From NCBI GenBank assembly GCA_016699815.1, contig CP065012.1, positions 2,581,001 through 2,645,000 on the forward strand: a DNA stretch of 64,000 bases, read 5' to 3'. This DNA comes from Chitinophagaceae bacterium (GTDB lineage: Bacteria; Bacteroidota; Bacteroidia; Chitinophagales; Chitinophagaceae). Below the pieces are notes generated by a model, which saw nothing but the letters and a program-made list of their open reading frames with translations, did not search any database and was not told where the DNA came from. Positions 50,703 to 60,230 of the stretch are shown one piece after another. Positions within the stretch are counted from its first letter, which is position 1; every line of letters starts with the position of its first letter. A program made the translations under genes and the position numbers.

Positions 50703-52184
50703 ATGTCTCCATTAGTACTATTGCTTTTTGTAGCGGGTTATTTTTTACTCTTAATTGCTGTGGCCTGGTACACAAGCCGAAATTCCAACAACGAATCTTT
50801 TTTTATAGGCAACAGAAATTCCAACTGGATGCTGGTTGCCTTTGGCATGATTGGCACCTCTTTGTCCGGTGTAACTTTTGTAAGCGTGCCCGGCGCAGTA
50901 GGTAAGGAAGCTTTTGCTTATTTTCAAATTACCATTGGCTATCTTATTGGGTATATTATTGTAGCCTTTGTTTTGTTGCCATTATATTATCGTTTAAACC
51001 TTACCTCAATTTATAGTTATTTAAACGACAGGCTTGGCATACGTTCATATAAAACAGGCGCTTCTTTCTTTTTGGTTTCCCGAACGCTGGGAGCAACAGC
51101 ACGCCTTTACCTGGTGGTAAAAATTTTGCAGGATACCATACTTTCTGGTTTTGGAATCCCTTTTTGGGTAACTACTATCATCATTTTAATTATGATTTTA
51201 CTGTACACCTACGAAGGTGGCGTTAAAACCATTGTATTTACCGATACCTTACAAACCACATTTATGCTCACTGGTTTGGTGGTTTGTGTTGGCTATATTT
51301 TAAGTACTATGAACCTGGATATTGGCAGCGCCATGCATCAAATGAACGAAAAAGGGCTGGGTAAAATATTTTATACCAACCCCGACAGTAAATTATTTTT
51401 CCTGAAACAAATTGTTGCAGGTGCTTTTATTACCATTACCATGACCGGAATGGACCAGGAAATGATGCAAAAAAATATTTCTGTACGTACCTTAAAAGAT
51501 TCTCAAAAAAACATGGTAACGCTATCATTAATTATGATGGCGGTAATAATGTTGTTCCTTTTCCTGGGCGGTTTATTGTATTTGTATTCCGAAAGCCTTG
51601 GCGCTGTAATGGAAAATGGGAAATATGTACTCAATGGCCTGGATGTAAATGGCGATAAATTATTTCCCTACCTGGCTTTAAACCACATGCCGCATGTGGT
51701 GGCTATTATTTTTATCATTGCCTTAATTTCTGCATTATTCCCAAGCGCCGATGGTGCTATTACTGCGCTTACTTCATCGTTTTGTATAGATATATTGGGC
51801 ATGAAGCGTAAGGATAACTGGCCAGAGGCTGAAAAGAAGAAAACAAGGCAAAGAGTACACTTAATTGTAGCGCTTGTTTTTCTTTTTTTTGTAATGGTAT
51901 TTCATTGGGTTAATAACCCCAGCATGATTGGCGTAATTTTAAAAGTTGCTGCTTATACTTACGGGCCACTGCTGGGCTTGTTTAGTTTTGGCATTTTTAC
52001 AAAAAGAAAAATTGCCGATAAATGGGTGCCTATAATTTGTATTGCTGCGCCTGTACTATGTTACCTGCTTGATGTGTATCAAAAATATATTTTTGGTAAT
52101 TTTCAAATTGGCCTGGAGTTGTTGCTTATTAATGGCCTCATCACATTTGCCGGGTTGTTAATAATTTCAAAAAAAGCAAATTAG
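50703..52184 (+). CDS. Sodium:solute symporter (SSS family)
   Basis: 493 residues with about 13 membrane helices. N-terminal S-F-F-I-G-N-R-N-S-N-W and the F-P-S-A-D-G-A-I-T-A-L sodium-site segment in the middle mark the SSS family (PutP/SGLT type). The transported solute cannot be assigned from sequence. It is followed 4 bp later by an O-methyltransferase and likely shares its transcript. Inner membrane. Confidence 0.9.
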   Translation: MSPLVLLLFVAGYFLLLIAVAWYTSRNSNNESFFIGNRNSNWMLVAFGMIGTSLSGVTFVSVPGAVGKEAFAYFQITIGYLIGYIIVAFVLLPLYYRLNLTSIYSYLNDRLGIRSYKTGASFFLVSRTLGATARLYLVVKILQDTILSGFGIPFWVTTIIILIMILLYTYEGGVKTIVFTDTLQTTFMLTGLVVCVGYILSTMNLDIGSAMHQMNEKGLGKIFYTNPDSKLFFLKQIVAGAFITITMTGMDQEMMQKNISVRTLKDSQKNMVTLSLIMMAVIMLFLFLGGLLYLYSESLGAVMENGKYVLNGLDVNGDKLFPYLALNHMPHVVAIIFIIALISALFPSADGAITALTSSFCIDILGMKRKDNWPEAEKKKTRQRVHLIVALVFLFFVMVFHWVNNPSMIGVILKVAAYTYGPLLGLFSFGIFTKRKIADKWVPIICIAAPVLCYLLDVYQKYIFGNFQIGLELLLINGLITFAGLLIISKKAN

Positions 52185-52188
52185 TATC

Positions 52189-52827
52189 ATGGATTTGGTT
52201 CATCCTTTAGCAGAAAATTACGCAGCAAAATTTACTTCGCCATTGGATGCAATGAGGCATAAAGTAGAGCAGGAAACCCTGGCTCATCATGAACATTCAA
52301 TTATGCTTAGCGGTCATGTACAAGGAATAGTGCTGGAAATGATAAGCAGGATGATAAAGCCTGTGAATATATTGGAAATAGGCACATTTACAGGCTTTAG
52401 CGCTTTATGCCTGGTTAAAGGTTTGCAACCGGGAGGCATTTTACATACCATTGAAATACGGGATAAGGATGCAGGCATTTGCGAACAATATTTTAAAGAG
52501 GCAAAAATGCAGCAGCAAATAAAATTACACCGGGGAAATGCTTTGCACATAATTCCTGCATTACACGAAGAATGGGATTTGGTTTTTATTGATGCTGATA
52601 AAGTTAGCTATATTCAATATTACGAGTTAACTTTGCAAAGGTTAAAACCCGGCGGCTTTATACTGGCAGATAATGTGTTGTTTCATGGCGAAGTGCTTGA
52701 GGAGAAGTTAACAGGAAAAAATGCAAAAGCAATTGCCGCATTTAACAAATATGTTGCAAATGATAGCCGGGTTCAGCAGGTAATACTTACACTTAGGGAT
52801 GGTTTAATGCTCATAAGAAAAAAATAA
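52189..52827 (+). CDS. Class I SAM-dependent O-methyltransferase
   Basis: 212 residues of the catechol O-methyltransferase-like group (PF01596). SAM-binding I-L-E-I-G-T-F-T-G-F-S and the metal-site D in D-L-V-F-I-D-A-D-K and A-D-N-V-L-F are present. Divalent-metal-dependent methylation of a small phenolic or similar substrate is predicted. It follows the SSS symporter by 4 bp. Confidence 0.9.
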   Translation: MDLVHPLAENYAAKFTSPLDAMRHKVEQETLAHHEHSIMLSGHVQGIVLEMISRMIKPVNILEIGTFTGFSALCLVKGLQPGGILHTIEIRDKDAGICEQYFKEAKMQQQIKLHRGNALHIIPALHEEWDLVFIDADKVSYIQYYELTLQRLKPGGFILADNVLFHGEVLEEKLTGKNAKAIAAFNKYVANDSRVQQVILTLRDGLMLIRKK

Positions 52828-52863
52828 ATGGTATAGCAGCATGATAATACCTTACGCTGCATA

Positions 52864-52871
52864 TAGCTTTG
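52864..52871 (+). promoter_or_regulatory. -7 promoter element of the glucosaminidase gene
   Basis: TAGCTTTG fits TAnnTTTG and lies 20 bases before the ATG at 52892. Confidence 0.45.
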
Positions 52872-52891
52872 TAAAATAAAATATCTTTTAA

Positions 52892-53917
52892 ATGAAACAA
52901 CTTGGAATTGGCGTTTTAGTATGTTTATTGGGCTACTACGGTAATGCCCAAACAGCGCAGCAACTGGCTTATATTGATACCTACAAAGACCTTGCCGTAA
53001 AAGAAATGAAACGTAGCGGCATACCCGCTTCCATTACCCTTGCACAGGGTTTGCTGGAAACAGAAGCAGGAACCAGTGATTTAGTACGTAGGTCAAACAA
53101 TCATTTTGGCATTAAATGTAAAAGTACCTGGACGGGCCCAAGCGTAAGCCACACCGATGATGCCCCCAATGAGTGCTTTAGAAAATATGCAACAGCAGAA
53201 GAAAGTTATAGCGACCATAGTAATTTTTTAAAGGGTAGCGACAGGTATTCGTTTCTTTTTGATTTAGCATCTAATGATTATAAGGGCTGGGCATACGGTT
53301 TAAAAAAAGCCGGCTATGCAACCAATCCCAACTATCCTAAAATGCTCATTAAATATATTGAAACAAATAACTTACAACAGTACGACCAGGTAGAAATGAT
53401 ACCAGGCGACATTGCAATTACGGCACCTGAAAAATTACCGGAGGTAAAGCCCGTAGTAAAACCAGAAAAAAAATCACCGCTTGCCAAAGTTGCCGAAGTG
53501 GTAGAAAAAATTGTAAAACCAACCCCGGTTGTTGTTAAAAATCCCAAATTAATGGCAGCAAAATCAAAAGTAAATGGCATTAAAGCTTTATTTGCACAAA
53601 AAGGTACTTCTTTGTTAGCTATTGCAACGGCAAATGATATTCCACTGGCGAAATTGCTAGAATTTAACGATAGGGATACAGATGGGCTGCTGAATGAATA
53701 CCAGGTAATTTATCTCGATAAAAAAATGAAACAAGGCAACAAGTATGTTTACTTTTCTTTGCAGGATGAAACCCTCTACCAGGTAGCGCAAAACTTCGGT
53801 ATACAATTGCAATACCTGGTGCAGTATAATAATATTTCGGGTTCAGCCAGGGTTAAAAAAGGCCAAAAAATATTCCTTAAACCCACTGCAAATACAGAAC
53901 TGACAAAATCAAGATAA
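52892..53917 (+). CDS. Exported N-acetylglucosaminidase (GH73) with LysM repeats
   Basis: 341 residues with a signal peptide ending G-N-A-Q. A glucosaminidase domain (about 22-150) contains the catalytic-type L-L-E-T-E-A-G-T-S. A Lys/Pro-rich linker leads to two LysM motifs (about 228-275 and 285-335). It cleaves peptidoglycan in the envelope, for example in daughter-cell separation. It abuts hpt with no spacer, and the two are probably co-transcribed. Confidence 0.9.
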   Translation: MKQLGIGVLVCLLGYYGNAQTAQQLAYIDTYKDLAVKEMKRSGIPASITLAQGLLETEAGTSDLVRRSNNHFGIKCKSTWTGPSVSHTDDAPNECFRKYATAEESYSDHSNFLKGSDRYSFLFDLASNDYKGWAYGLKKAGYATNPNYPKMLIKYIETNNLQQYDQVEMIPGDIAITAPEKLPEVKPVVKPEKKSPLAKVAEVVEKIVKPTPVVVKNPKLMAAKSKVNGIKALFAQKGTSLLAIATANDIPLAKLLEFNDRDTDGLLNEYQVIYLDKKMKQGNKYVYFSLQDETLYQVAQNFGIQLQYLVQYNNISGSARVKKGQKIFLKPTANTELTKSR

Positions 53918-54457
53918 ATGCCTGTAATAAAAGTACACGATAAAAATTTTATACCCTTTTTAAATGAAGCAGAAATTGCAGGGCAGGTAAAAGCTATTGC
54001 CCAAAAAATAAATGCAGACTATGAAGGTAAACGGCCATTGTTTATTGCCATTCTTAACGGCTCCTTTATGTTTGCCAGTGATTTGTTTAAATATTTGGGC
54101 ATTGAGGCGGAAATTTCTTTTATAAAACTTGCCTCCTACAAAGGCACCAAAAGTTCAGGCAATGTAATTACCTCTATTGGCCTCGATGAACCTTTAAAAG
54201 GAAGGCATGTTATCATACTTGAAGATATTGTGGATACCGGAAAAACATTGTTTGAATTTTTACCGCAATTAAGGGACCAGCAGCCAGCTTCATTAAAAAT
54301 TGCTGCGCTGCTGCATAAGCCGGAGGCATTGAAATACCAACTTGAAATAGACTACTTGGGGTTTAATGTACCCAATAAGTTTTTAATTGGCTTTGGCCTG
54401 GATTATGATGGACTGGCAAGGAACCTTGGCGCAATTTATCAGCTTACAGAAGAGTAA
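53918..54457 (+). CDS. hpt: Hypoxanthine phosphoribosyltransferase
   Basis: 179 residues. PRPP-binding E-D-I-V-D-T-G-K-T (about 104-112), N-terminal L-N-G-S-F-M-F-A and C-terminal F-L-I-G-F-G-L-D-Y are typical. It converts hypoxanthine or guanine to IMP/GMP in purine salvage. The ATG follows directly after the stop of the glucosaminidase gene. Confidence 0.94.
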   Translation: MPVIKVHDKNFIPFLNEAEIAGQVKAIAQKINADYEGKRPLFIAILNGSFMFASDLFKYLGIEAEISFIKLASYKGTKSSGNVITSIGLDEPLKGRHVIILEDIVDTGKTLFEFLPQLRDQQPASLKIAALLHKPEALKYQLEIDYLGFNVPNKFLIGFGLDYDGLARNLGAIYQLTEE

Positions 54458-54507
54458 CATATTTTTTTCATCTACCCTGCGAAACAAAATTTCAATATTT
54501 TACATAG

Positions 54508-56268
54508 GTGAAAAGCCTCATTGTATATTGCCTCTTTATGTTTTTTGCAATCTTAGCAAAAGGGCAATATTATTTACGTGGCGAAGTAAAAGATGATAAA
54601 GGCAATGCACTTCAAAACGTAAAAATTTTTCAGCATAGTTCCCGTTCCATCTACCAAACAGGCCCATGGGGGAGTTTTGGCATTAAAAGCTTATTAGGTT
54701 CCGATACACTTACATTTACTATAGACGGGTATGAAACAGCTAGCAAAGTGCTTTCGCATAATCAATGGCAAACTATTGTACTAAAAGCCAGCACGGTAAA
54801 CAGCAATAAATCAAAGCCCAGGCTAATTTCTCTTTCCGGTAATGAAAATAGCGATGGAAGGTTTACGAGTACATTTGACAACGAAACCTATTTTAAGCTG
54901 GTAGAAAACGAGTTTGTGCCTGCCAGGCAATTTCCAAAAAACAGTTTTTCATTAAATGTAAACAAGGCATCGTACAGTAATGTGCGCCGGTTTATAAATA
55001 TGCAAAGCATTGTGCCCACCGATGCAGTGCGGATTGAAGAAATGGTGAATTATTTTAACCTTTATTACCATAAGCCTGTTAACAACAATTTGTTTAATAT
55101 TGAAACACAAATCAGCTCATGTCCCTGGAATGCAAATGGCCAGTTATTGTTTTTAAATGTGAGCGCACGCAAACTGGATATGTCTAAAGTTCCTCCGGCA
55201 AACCTTGTATTTCTCATCGATGTTTCCGGTAGTATGGATATGCCCAACAGGCTCCCGTTATTAAAAGCAGCTTTTCAACTTTTTGTAAAAAACCTGAGGC
55301 CAATTGACCAGGTATCCATTGTAGTGTATGGCGGATCGGTAGGCCTGTGGTTAGAACCCACATCCGGAATATATAAAGACTCCATTGCTAAATCTATTGA
55401 ACAACTTACCGCAGCAGGCGATACACCAGGAGAATCGGCAATTAGGGCTGCTTACAACCTGGCAAGGAAAACTTACATAAGTAATGGGGTAAACCGTGTA
55501 ATACTTGCTACAGACGGGGATTTTAATGTGGGCGAAAAATCAGAAGAAGCCTTAGAAGAACTCATAACCGTACAAAAACAATCTGGCGTTTATTTAACCT
55601 GCCTGGGAGTAGGTATGGGAAATTTTAAAGATTCAAAACTGCAAACCCTAGCCAAAAAAGGCAATGGAAATTATGCTTACCTGGATGATATTATGGAAGC
55701 CGAAAAAGTGCTGGTGCAAGAATTAACCCAAACTTTTTATGCAGTTGCCGATGATGTGGTGATGAATTTAGAATTTAACCCGCTGCTGGTAAAGCAATAC
55801 CGTCTCATTGGATTCGATAACCGGAGAGATGCAGTTACCGACCCTTCGAGCTATATAGAAGGTGGGGAAATTGGCAGTGGAAGCAGTACGCTGGCAATTT
55901 TTGAAATTATTACTTCTCTGCCACAGGCTTCAGATAGCCAAAATATTGCTTTAATAAAATTGCGCTACAGCCTTTGCAATAATCCTAATGTGGAATATTT
56001 AAACTTTCCGGTAATAAATAATTTTGAACCATTTAACCGTTTGCACAACGAATTAAAGTTGGCCACTTCAATTGCGATGTTTGGAATGCAATTAAGAAAT
56101 TCAAAATACCTGGGCACTACAACCTGGCAAATGATTTACGATATTGCCCTTCAGTCTGCAAATACTTCCAATTTTTTGCAAAATGAATACTTGTCCCTTA
56201 TCAGCAAAGCCGATGAGCTCTACAACGGTCCAAAAAAAAGGCCTGGCAAAAGGAAAAAGAAGAATTAA
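54508..56268 (+). CDS. VWA-domain protein, YfbK-like (DUF3520), secreted
   Basis: 586 residues from a GTG start; the signal peptide ends A-K-G-Q. A CarboxypepD-regulatory-like beta-domain (about 20-95) precedes a von Willebrand factor N-terminal region and a VWA domain with MIDAS D-V-S-G-S (about 237-241). A DUF3520-like C-terminus follows, and the tail is strongly basic. YfbK-type proteins have no firmly established function. Envelope location; its gene starts 50 bp after hpt. Confidence 0.88.
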   Translation: MKSLIVYCLFMFFAILAKGQYYLRGEVKDDKGNALQNVKIFQHSSRSIYQTGPWGSFGIKSLLGSDTLTFTIDGYETASKVLSHNQWQTIVLKASTVNSNKSKPRLISLSGNENSDGRFTSTFDNETYFKLVENEFVPARQFPKNSFSLNVNKASYSNVRRFINMQSIVPTDAVRIEEMVNYFNLYYHKPVNNNLFNIETQISSCPWNANGQLLFLNVSARKLDMSKVPPANLVFLIDVSGSMDMPNRLPLLKAAFQLFVKNLRPIDQVSIVVYGGSVGLWLEPTSGIYKDSIAKSIEQLTAAGDTPGESAIRAAYNLARKTYISNGVNRVILATDGDFNVGEKSEEALEELITVQKQSGVYLTCLGVGMGNFKDSKLQTLAKKGNGNYAYLDDIMEAEKVLVQELTQTFYAVADDVVMNLEFNPLLVKQYRLIGFDNRRDAVTDPSSYIEGGEIGSGSSTLAIFEIITSLPQASDSQNIALIKLRYSLCNNPNVEYLNFPVINNFEPFNRLHNELKLATSIAMFGMQLRNSKYLGTTTWQMIYDIALQSANTSNFLQNEYLSLISKADELYNGPKKRPGKRKKKN

Positions 56269-56513
56269 TTTTTATTTTATTGTGTATTTTTTAGTAGTAT
56301 TTCTACCTGCATTTTCATACAGTTTGTAGTGTTGTTACGTTGTGTTTTTTGCTTGTTTTGCATTGATTATCACCTATTTTCACTATTTGGGTCATTTGTT
56401 TTCCACGCTGCACAATATTTTTTCCCCTCTTTAGTTATAAATTTCGAATAGGGACATTTTGTATTCAGGAAAAATCCCTTTTTAAAATAGCTAACCACCG
56501 AAAAACCCAAGTT

Positions 56514-57848
56514 ATGATCCTTATTTACGCATTAGGCAAACGCTGCCTTTTTGTAGCTTTTGTACTCTCATTTAGTTTTTTTCAATCGGCAAATGCACAG
56601 CAATTTCTAACTAAAATAGGAGATTGGAATGCTTATGTACATTTACCCGATGATTATAACGACGGTACAAACCAAACTTATCCACTCATTATTTTTGTAC
56701 CTGGCTTAGGGGAATGTGGAACAAACCCTTCAAAACTATTAACCTATGGCCCCTCAAAATTTATTGCAGAAGGTAATACCATGCAGTTTACTGTAGATGG
56801 GAAAACAGTAAAGCCAATTGTAATTTCTATGCAACCGGTAAATACATGGCCAAGCCCTGCTTCAATTAACGACAGGATTGACTCTATTTTATTGCGTTGG
56901 AGAGTAGATCCTAAAAAAATCAATGGCACCGGCCTTTCAATGGGCGGATGGGCATGGCAAAATTATATTGATGGCTACAGCCTTACTTATACCAACAGGC
57001 TGGCATCAATGGTAGTGATGAGTGCTGTTCCTCCGGATAATACTATTCCTAAAATGAAAACCTATGCCGAAAACGGTGGAAAATGGTGGGGATTTGAAGG
57101 TACACAGGATTACAGGCTTATGGATATAATAAGGGATACTTTAAATAGCGGTAAAGCTGCGGCTGCACATTATACCCAGTATGTTGGTGGCCATTGCTGC
57201 TGGAACACATGGTACAACCCAAGCTGGACCGAAGGTGGTGAAAATATTTACACCTGGATGATGAAACAAACCAGGCCAGATGAAACTGCACTGCCCGTAA
57301 TATTATTGGATTTTATAGCAATGCAAAATGGTAAAACTGCATTAATTAAATGGCAAACAACCGAAGAAGTGAAAAGCGATTATTTTGTTGTTGAAAGAAG
57401 TATAGATGGTACCAATTACAGTAATTTAACTAATAATATTCCTGCAGTAGGGCAGGGTTCTTCTATCAGAAATTACCAGGCAATTGATTATAACCCAAGT
57501 GCCGGAATTAATTATTACCGTTTGAAAATGGTAGATATTGACGGAAGTTTTGAATACAGTAAAGTGCTTACCGTGCAAATGAAAGGCATCAAAGGATCAC
57601 CAATTGTTATAGGCGGAATTATACGCAACGGAAGAATGATAGATATCCGGATCAACAGCCTTAAGCAAGCTGCAGTTTCAATGACTATTTCTGATGCTAC
57701 GGGAAGAGTGTTACAACAATTCAGGGCAAACCTTGTTGCAGGTTTAAATACTATAAGCAGGCCGGCAGGTTTATCCAAAGGCATGTATTATGTTACCCTT
57801 ATTCAGGCAGATGGCACACGCCAAACAGTACCTTTCTTTAATAACTAA
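56514..57848 (+). CDS. T9SS-exported alpha/beta-hydrolase with C-terminal sorting domain
   Basis: 444 residues. A signal peptide ending A-N-A-Q and an alpha/beta-hydrolase domain (about 30-265) with nucleophile elbow G-L-S-M-G-G resemble PHB-depolymerase or feruloyl-esterase types. A linker with the beta-rich W-Q-T-T-E-E-V-K-S-D-Y-F-V-V-E-R motif follows, then a type A C-terminal sorting domain (K-G-M-Y-Y-V-T-L). The latter directs passage through the type IX system to the cell surface. Substrate unknown. Confidence 0.88.
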   Translation: MILIYALGKRCLFVAFVLSFSFFQSANAQQFLTKIGDWNAYVHLPDDYNDGTNQTYPLIIFVPGLGECGTNPSKLLTYGPSKFIAEGNTMQFTVDGKTVKPIVISMQPVNTWPSPASINDRIDSILLRWRVDPKKINGTGLSMGGWAWQNYIDGYSLTYTNRLASMVVMSAVPPDNTIPKMKTYAENGGKWWGFEGTQDYRLMDIIRDTLNSGKAAAAHYTQYVGGHCCWNTWYNPSWTEGGENIYTWMMKQTRPDETALPVILLDFIAMQNGKTALIKWQTTEEVKSDYFVVERSIDGTNYSNLTNNIPAVGQGSSIRNYQAIDYNPSAGINYYRLKMVDIDGSFEYSKVLTVQMKGIKGSPIVIGGIIRNGRMIDIRINSLKQAAVSMTISDATGRVLQQFRANLVAGLNTISRPAGLSKGMYYVTLIQADGTRQTVPFFNN

Positions 57849-57870
57849 GCATATCTAAAGTTTCGAGTTG

Positions 57871-57900
57871 AAAAGCGGCAAATTATTTTGCCGCTTTTTT
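57871..57900 (+). terminator. Strong rho-independent terminator after the T9SS hydrolase
   Basis: A 12-bp perfect stem AAAAGCGGCAAA / TTTGCCGCTTTT with loop TTAT runs into a T-tract, 23 bases after the stop. Confidence 0.93.
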
Positions 57901-57985
57901 AATGTAATGTATATACGGATACTATAAATAAACAATTTCCGTTTAGTTAAAGTTTATTGGTATTTTTATTAAAATTTTTTGAATA

Positions 57986-59071
57986 ATGGAATGGATCACA
58001 ATATTAAAATGCCCTATTAGCGGAGCCGACCTTAGAAAACTGGAAACAGACGAAATTAATAACCTGAATATAAGGATTAAAGAAAATAACCTTTGGCAAT
58101 CGGATGGCAAATTGATGACAACCGAAATTTCCGAAGGCCTTATTACAAGCACCAGGCAATATATTTATCCAATTATTGAGGGAATTATTTTATTGCTACC
58201 CGACCTTGCAGTAGTGGATTCCAAAGAAAAAATTAAAGGTGATACACTCAGCGATGATAAAAAATTGGTAAAAGATTTTTATGATAGCAGGGGATGGCAT
58301 ACCACTGATAAAGGGGATTATGAAGATGCTGATATTTTTGAAGATTTAAGGCCATTTGCCCAGGATTATATTACCCAATGCCATAACAGGGTGAAACGTT
58401 ACCTGAATGCCTCCGGTAAATACATGATGGATGCAGCATCGGGTGCACTGCAATACAACGACTACCTGCAATACTCCGAAGGTTACCAATACCGAATTTG
58501 TGTAGATATGTCCTTTCAGGGTTTAAGTGAATGTAAAAGAAAATTGGGCGATAAAGCTATTTGCCTTTTGTGTGATATGACAAACCTGCCCGTAAAAGAC
58601 AACCAGATTGAAGGTTTTGTTTCACTCAATACCATTTACCATATTCCCAAAGATGAGCAGGTGAAAGCCATAACCGAACTATATCGTGTTTTGCAAAAAG
58701 GCGGCAAAGGTGTAGTGGTTTATGATTGGTACAAGCATTCTCCCTGGATGAATATTTCATTATTGCCCTTTCGGGGGGTAGAATTTATACGCCACCGTTT
58801 ACGCAATTTATTTGCCAAAGCATCGGGTAAACAAAAAGCATCAAAGATGCTTTATTTTTATGCCCATCCTTACGAATATTTTAAACAAAATTTGCCCATG
58901 CCATTTAAGCTGGCCTGCTGGAGGTCTATCAGCGTGCCATTTATGAAAGTATATACGCATTCTGCGCTTTTTGGCAAACAAATATTGGATAAAATTTACC
59001 GTGCAGAAGAAAAAAATCCTGAAAAATATGGCTTAAAAGGTGAGTACCCCATGTTTGTTTTTGAAAAATAA
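57986..59071 (+). CDS. SAM-dependent methyltransferase with Trm112-like N-terminus
   Basis: 361 residues. The first 70 residues (L-K-C-P-I-S-G-A-D-L ... Y-P-I-I-E-G-I-I-L-L-L-P) resemble a Trm112-like module, but only one zinc-type Cys remains. The class I methyltransferase core follows (M-D-A-A-S-G, C-D-M-T-N-L-P, F-V-S-L-N-T-I-Y-H). It ends 8 bp from the convergent acyltransferase of a polysaccharide locus. Methylation of a glycan or lipid precursor is plausible but unproven. Confidence 0.82.
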   Translation: MEWITILKCPISGADLRKLETDEINNLNIRIKENNLWQSDGKLMTTEISEGLITSTRQYIYPIIEGIILLLPDLAVVDSKEKIKGDTLSDDKKLVKDFYDSRGWHTTDKGDYEDADIFEDLRPFAQDYITQCHNRVKRYLNASGKYMMDAASGALQYNDYLQYSEGYQYRICVDMSFQGLSECKRKLGDKAICLLCDMTNLPVKDNQIEGFVSLNTIYHIPKDEQVKAITELYRVLQKGGKGVVVYDWYKHSPWMNISLLPFRGVEFIRHRLRNLFAKASGKQKASKMLYFYAHPYEYFKQNLPMPFKLACWRSISVPFMKVYTHSALFGKQILDKIYRAEEKNPEKYGLKGEYPMFVFEK

Positions 59072-59078
59072 ACAAAAT

Positions 59079-60224
59079 CTAAACATCCCTGTTTTTAATG
59101 ATGGTAAACTTTTGCTTTAATTTCATAAAATGCTTTTCATATAACTCGTAGGATAGGCCGGCAACAATAGCCGTTACTATTACGCTGGTAATTGGGTATA
59201 ATATATCGTAGGTAAAAATATTTTTTCCGGGTATCATTTTCATAAAAGCCATAAGCACCAGTTGCGATAATACGGCATGATAAACATAAATGCCATAAGA
59301 GTATTTTCCCAAAGATTTTAATATGGGCTTTTCAAGGTTTACAAAGAAGTTTCCTGTACTGGCTGCAAGTATCAGGTAGGCATATAAAATAGATGGTGTA
59401 GTAGCAAAAAAATAATCCTGTTCAAATTGCGGCATAGGAATTACCTTAATCATATATAAAAGGGTAAACAGCGCCACGCAAACCTGTATCCATTTATTGG
59501 TAACATATTTCTCTACTTTGGCATAAATATTTTTATTAAAATAAATATAAGCAGCCAATATACCCATACCAAAATTATCTATACGGCATAACGTAAACAG
59601 GTATAAAGGGTTGTTGTTATTAAAATCTACTCCCTGGGAAACATCTAAATACCTCATGTAAAATTTAAAAACAAAAGCAATGGCTATCATCCCTAAAATA
59701 ATGTATAAAATACTTTTATACCATTTTTTTACCAGCCATGGCGCCAGCAGGTAAAATTGCTCTTCAATACATACCGACCAGTACAGTTCAATAATTCCCC
59801 GGTTGAGTGTTGCAAATAATAGTTGCAGGTTTATGCTAAAGGTAAATAAGTAAAACAAGTTTTCTAAAACCGGCGTATCAACAGGGTTGCCCATGTGTTT
59901 CATGGCCCAGTCTATACCAAAAATTTGTATCAACCCAAAGCCAAAATACAAAGGCCATATGCGTAGCACTCGACGTATATAAAAGCTTTTTACACTAATG
60001 GTTTTTTTAAACTCATGTTCTGCAAAAAGCAGGTAAAAAATAAGGAAGCCGCTTAAAACAAAAAATAGCGTTACACCATAGCCGCCAAACTCCTTAAACT
60101 GGTGGAGCATGCTATTGGGTAACGCTGCATGGGTATCTGCTTTATACTCGGATGTATGCTGCAATATTACCAGCAAAGCGGCAATAAAACGGATGCCATC
60201 CAAATTTTTAAAATATACCTTCAT
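59079..60224 (-). CDS. Acyltransferase 3 family membrane protein (OafA/YrhL-like)
   Basis: 381 residues with about 10 membrane helices. L-D-G-I-R-F-I-A-A-L-L-V-I-L-Q-H near the N-terminus and V-L-S-G-F-L-I-F-Y are the acyltransferase-3 signatures; the His is the presumed catalytic base. It O-acylates a surface polysaccharide or lipid. It is the most distal gene seen in the minus-strand polysaccharide operon. Confidence 0.9.
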   Translation of the reverse strand: MKVYFKNLDGIRFIAALLVILQHTSEYKADTHAALPNSMLHQFKEFGGYGVTLFFVLSGFLIFYLLFAEHEFKKTISVKSFYIRRVLRIWPLYFGFGLIQIFGIDWAMKHMGNPVDTPVLENLFYLFTFSINLQLLFATLNRGIIELYWSVCIEEQFYLLAPWLVKKWYKSILYIILGMIAIAFVFKFYMRYLDVSQGVDFNNNNPLYLFTLCRIDNFGMGILAAYIYFNKNIYAKVEKYVTNKWIQVCVALFTLLYMIKVIPMPQFEQDYFFATTPSILYAYLILAASTGNFFVNLEKPILKSLGKYSYGIYVYHAVLSQLVLMAFMKMIPGKNIFTYDILYPITSVIVTAIVAGLSYELYEKHFMKLKQKFTIIKNRDV

Positions 60225-60230
60225 GCAAAA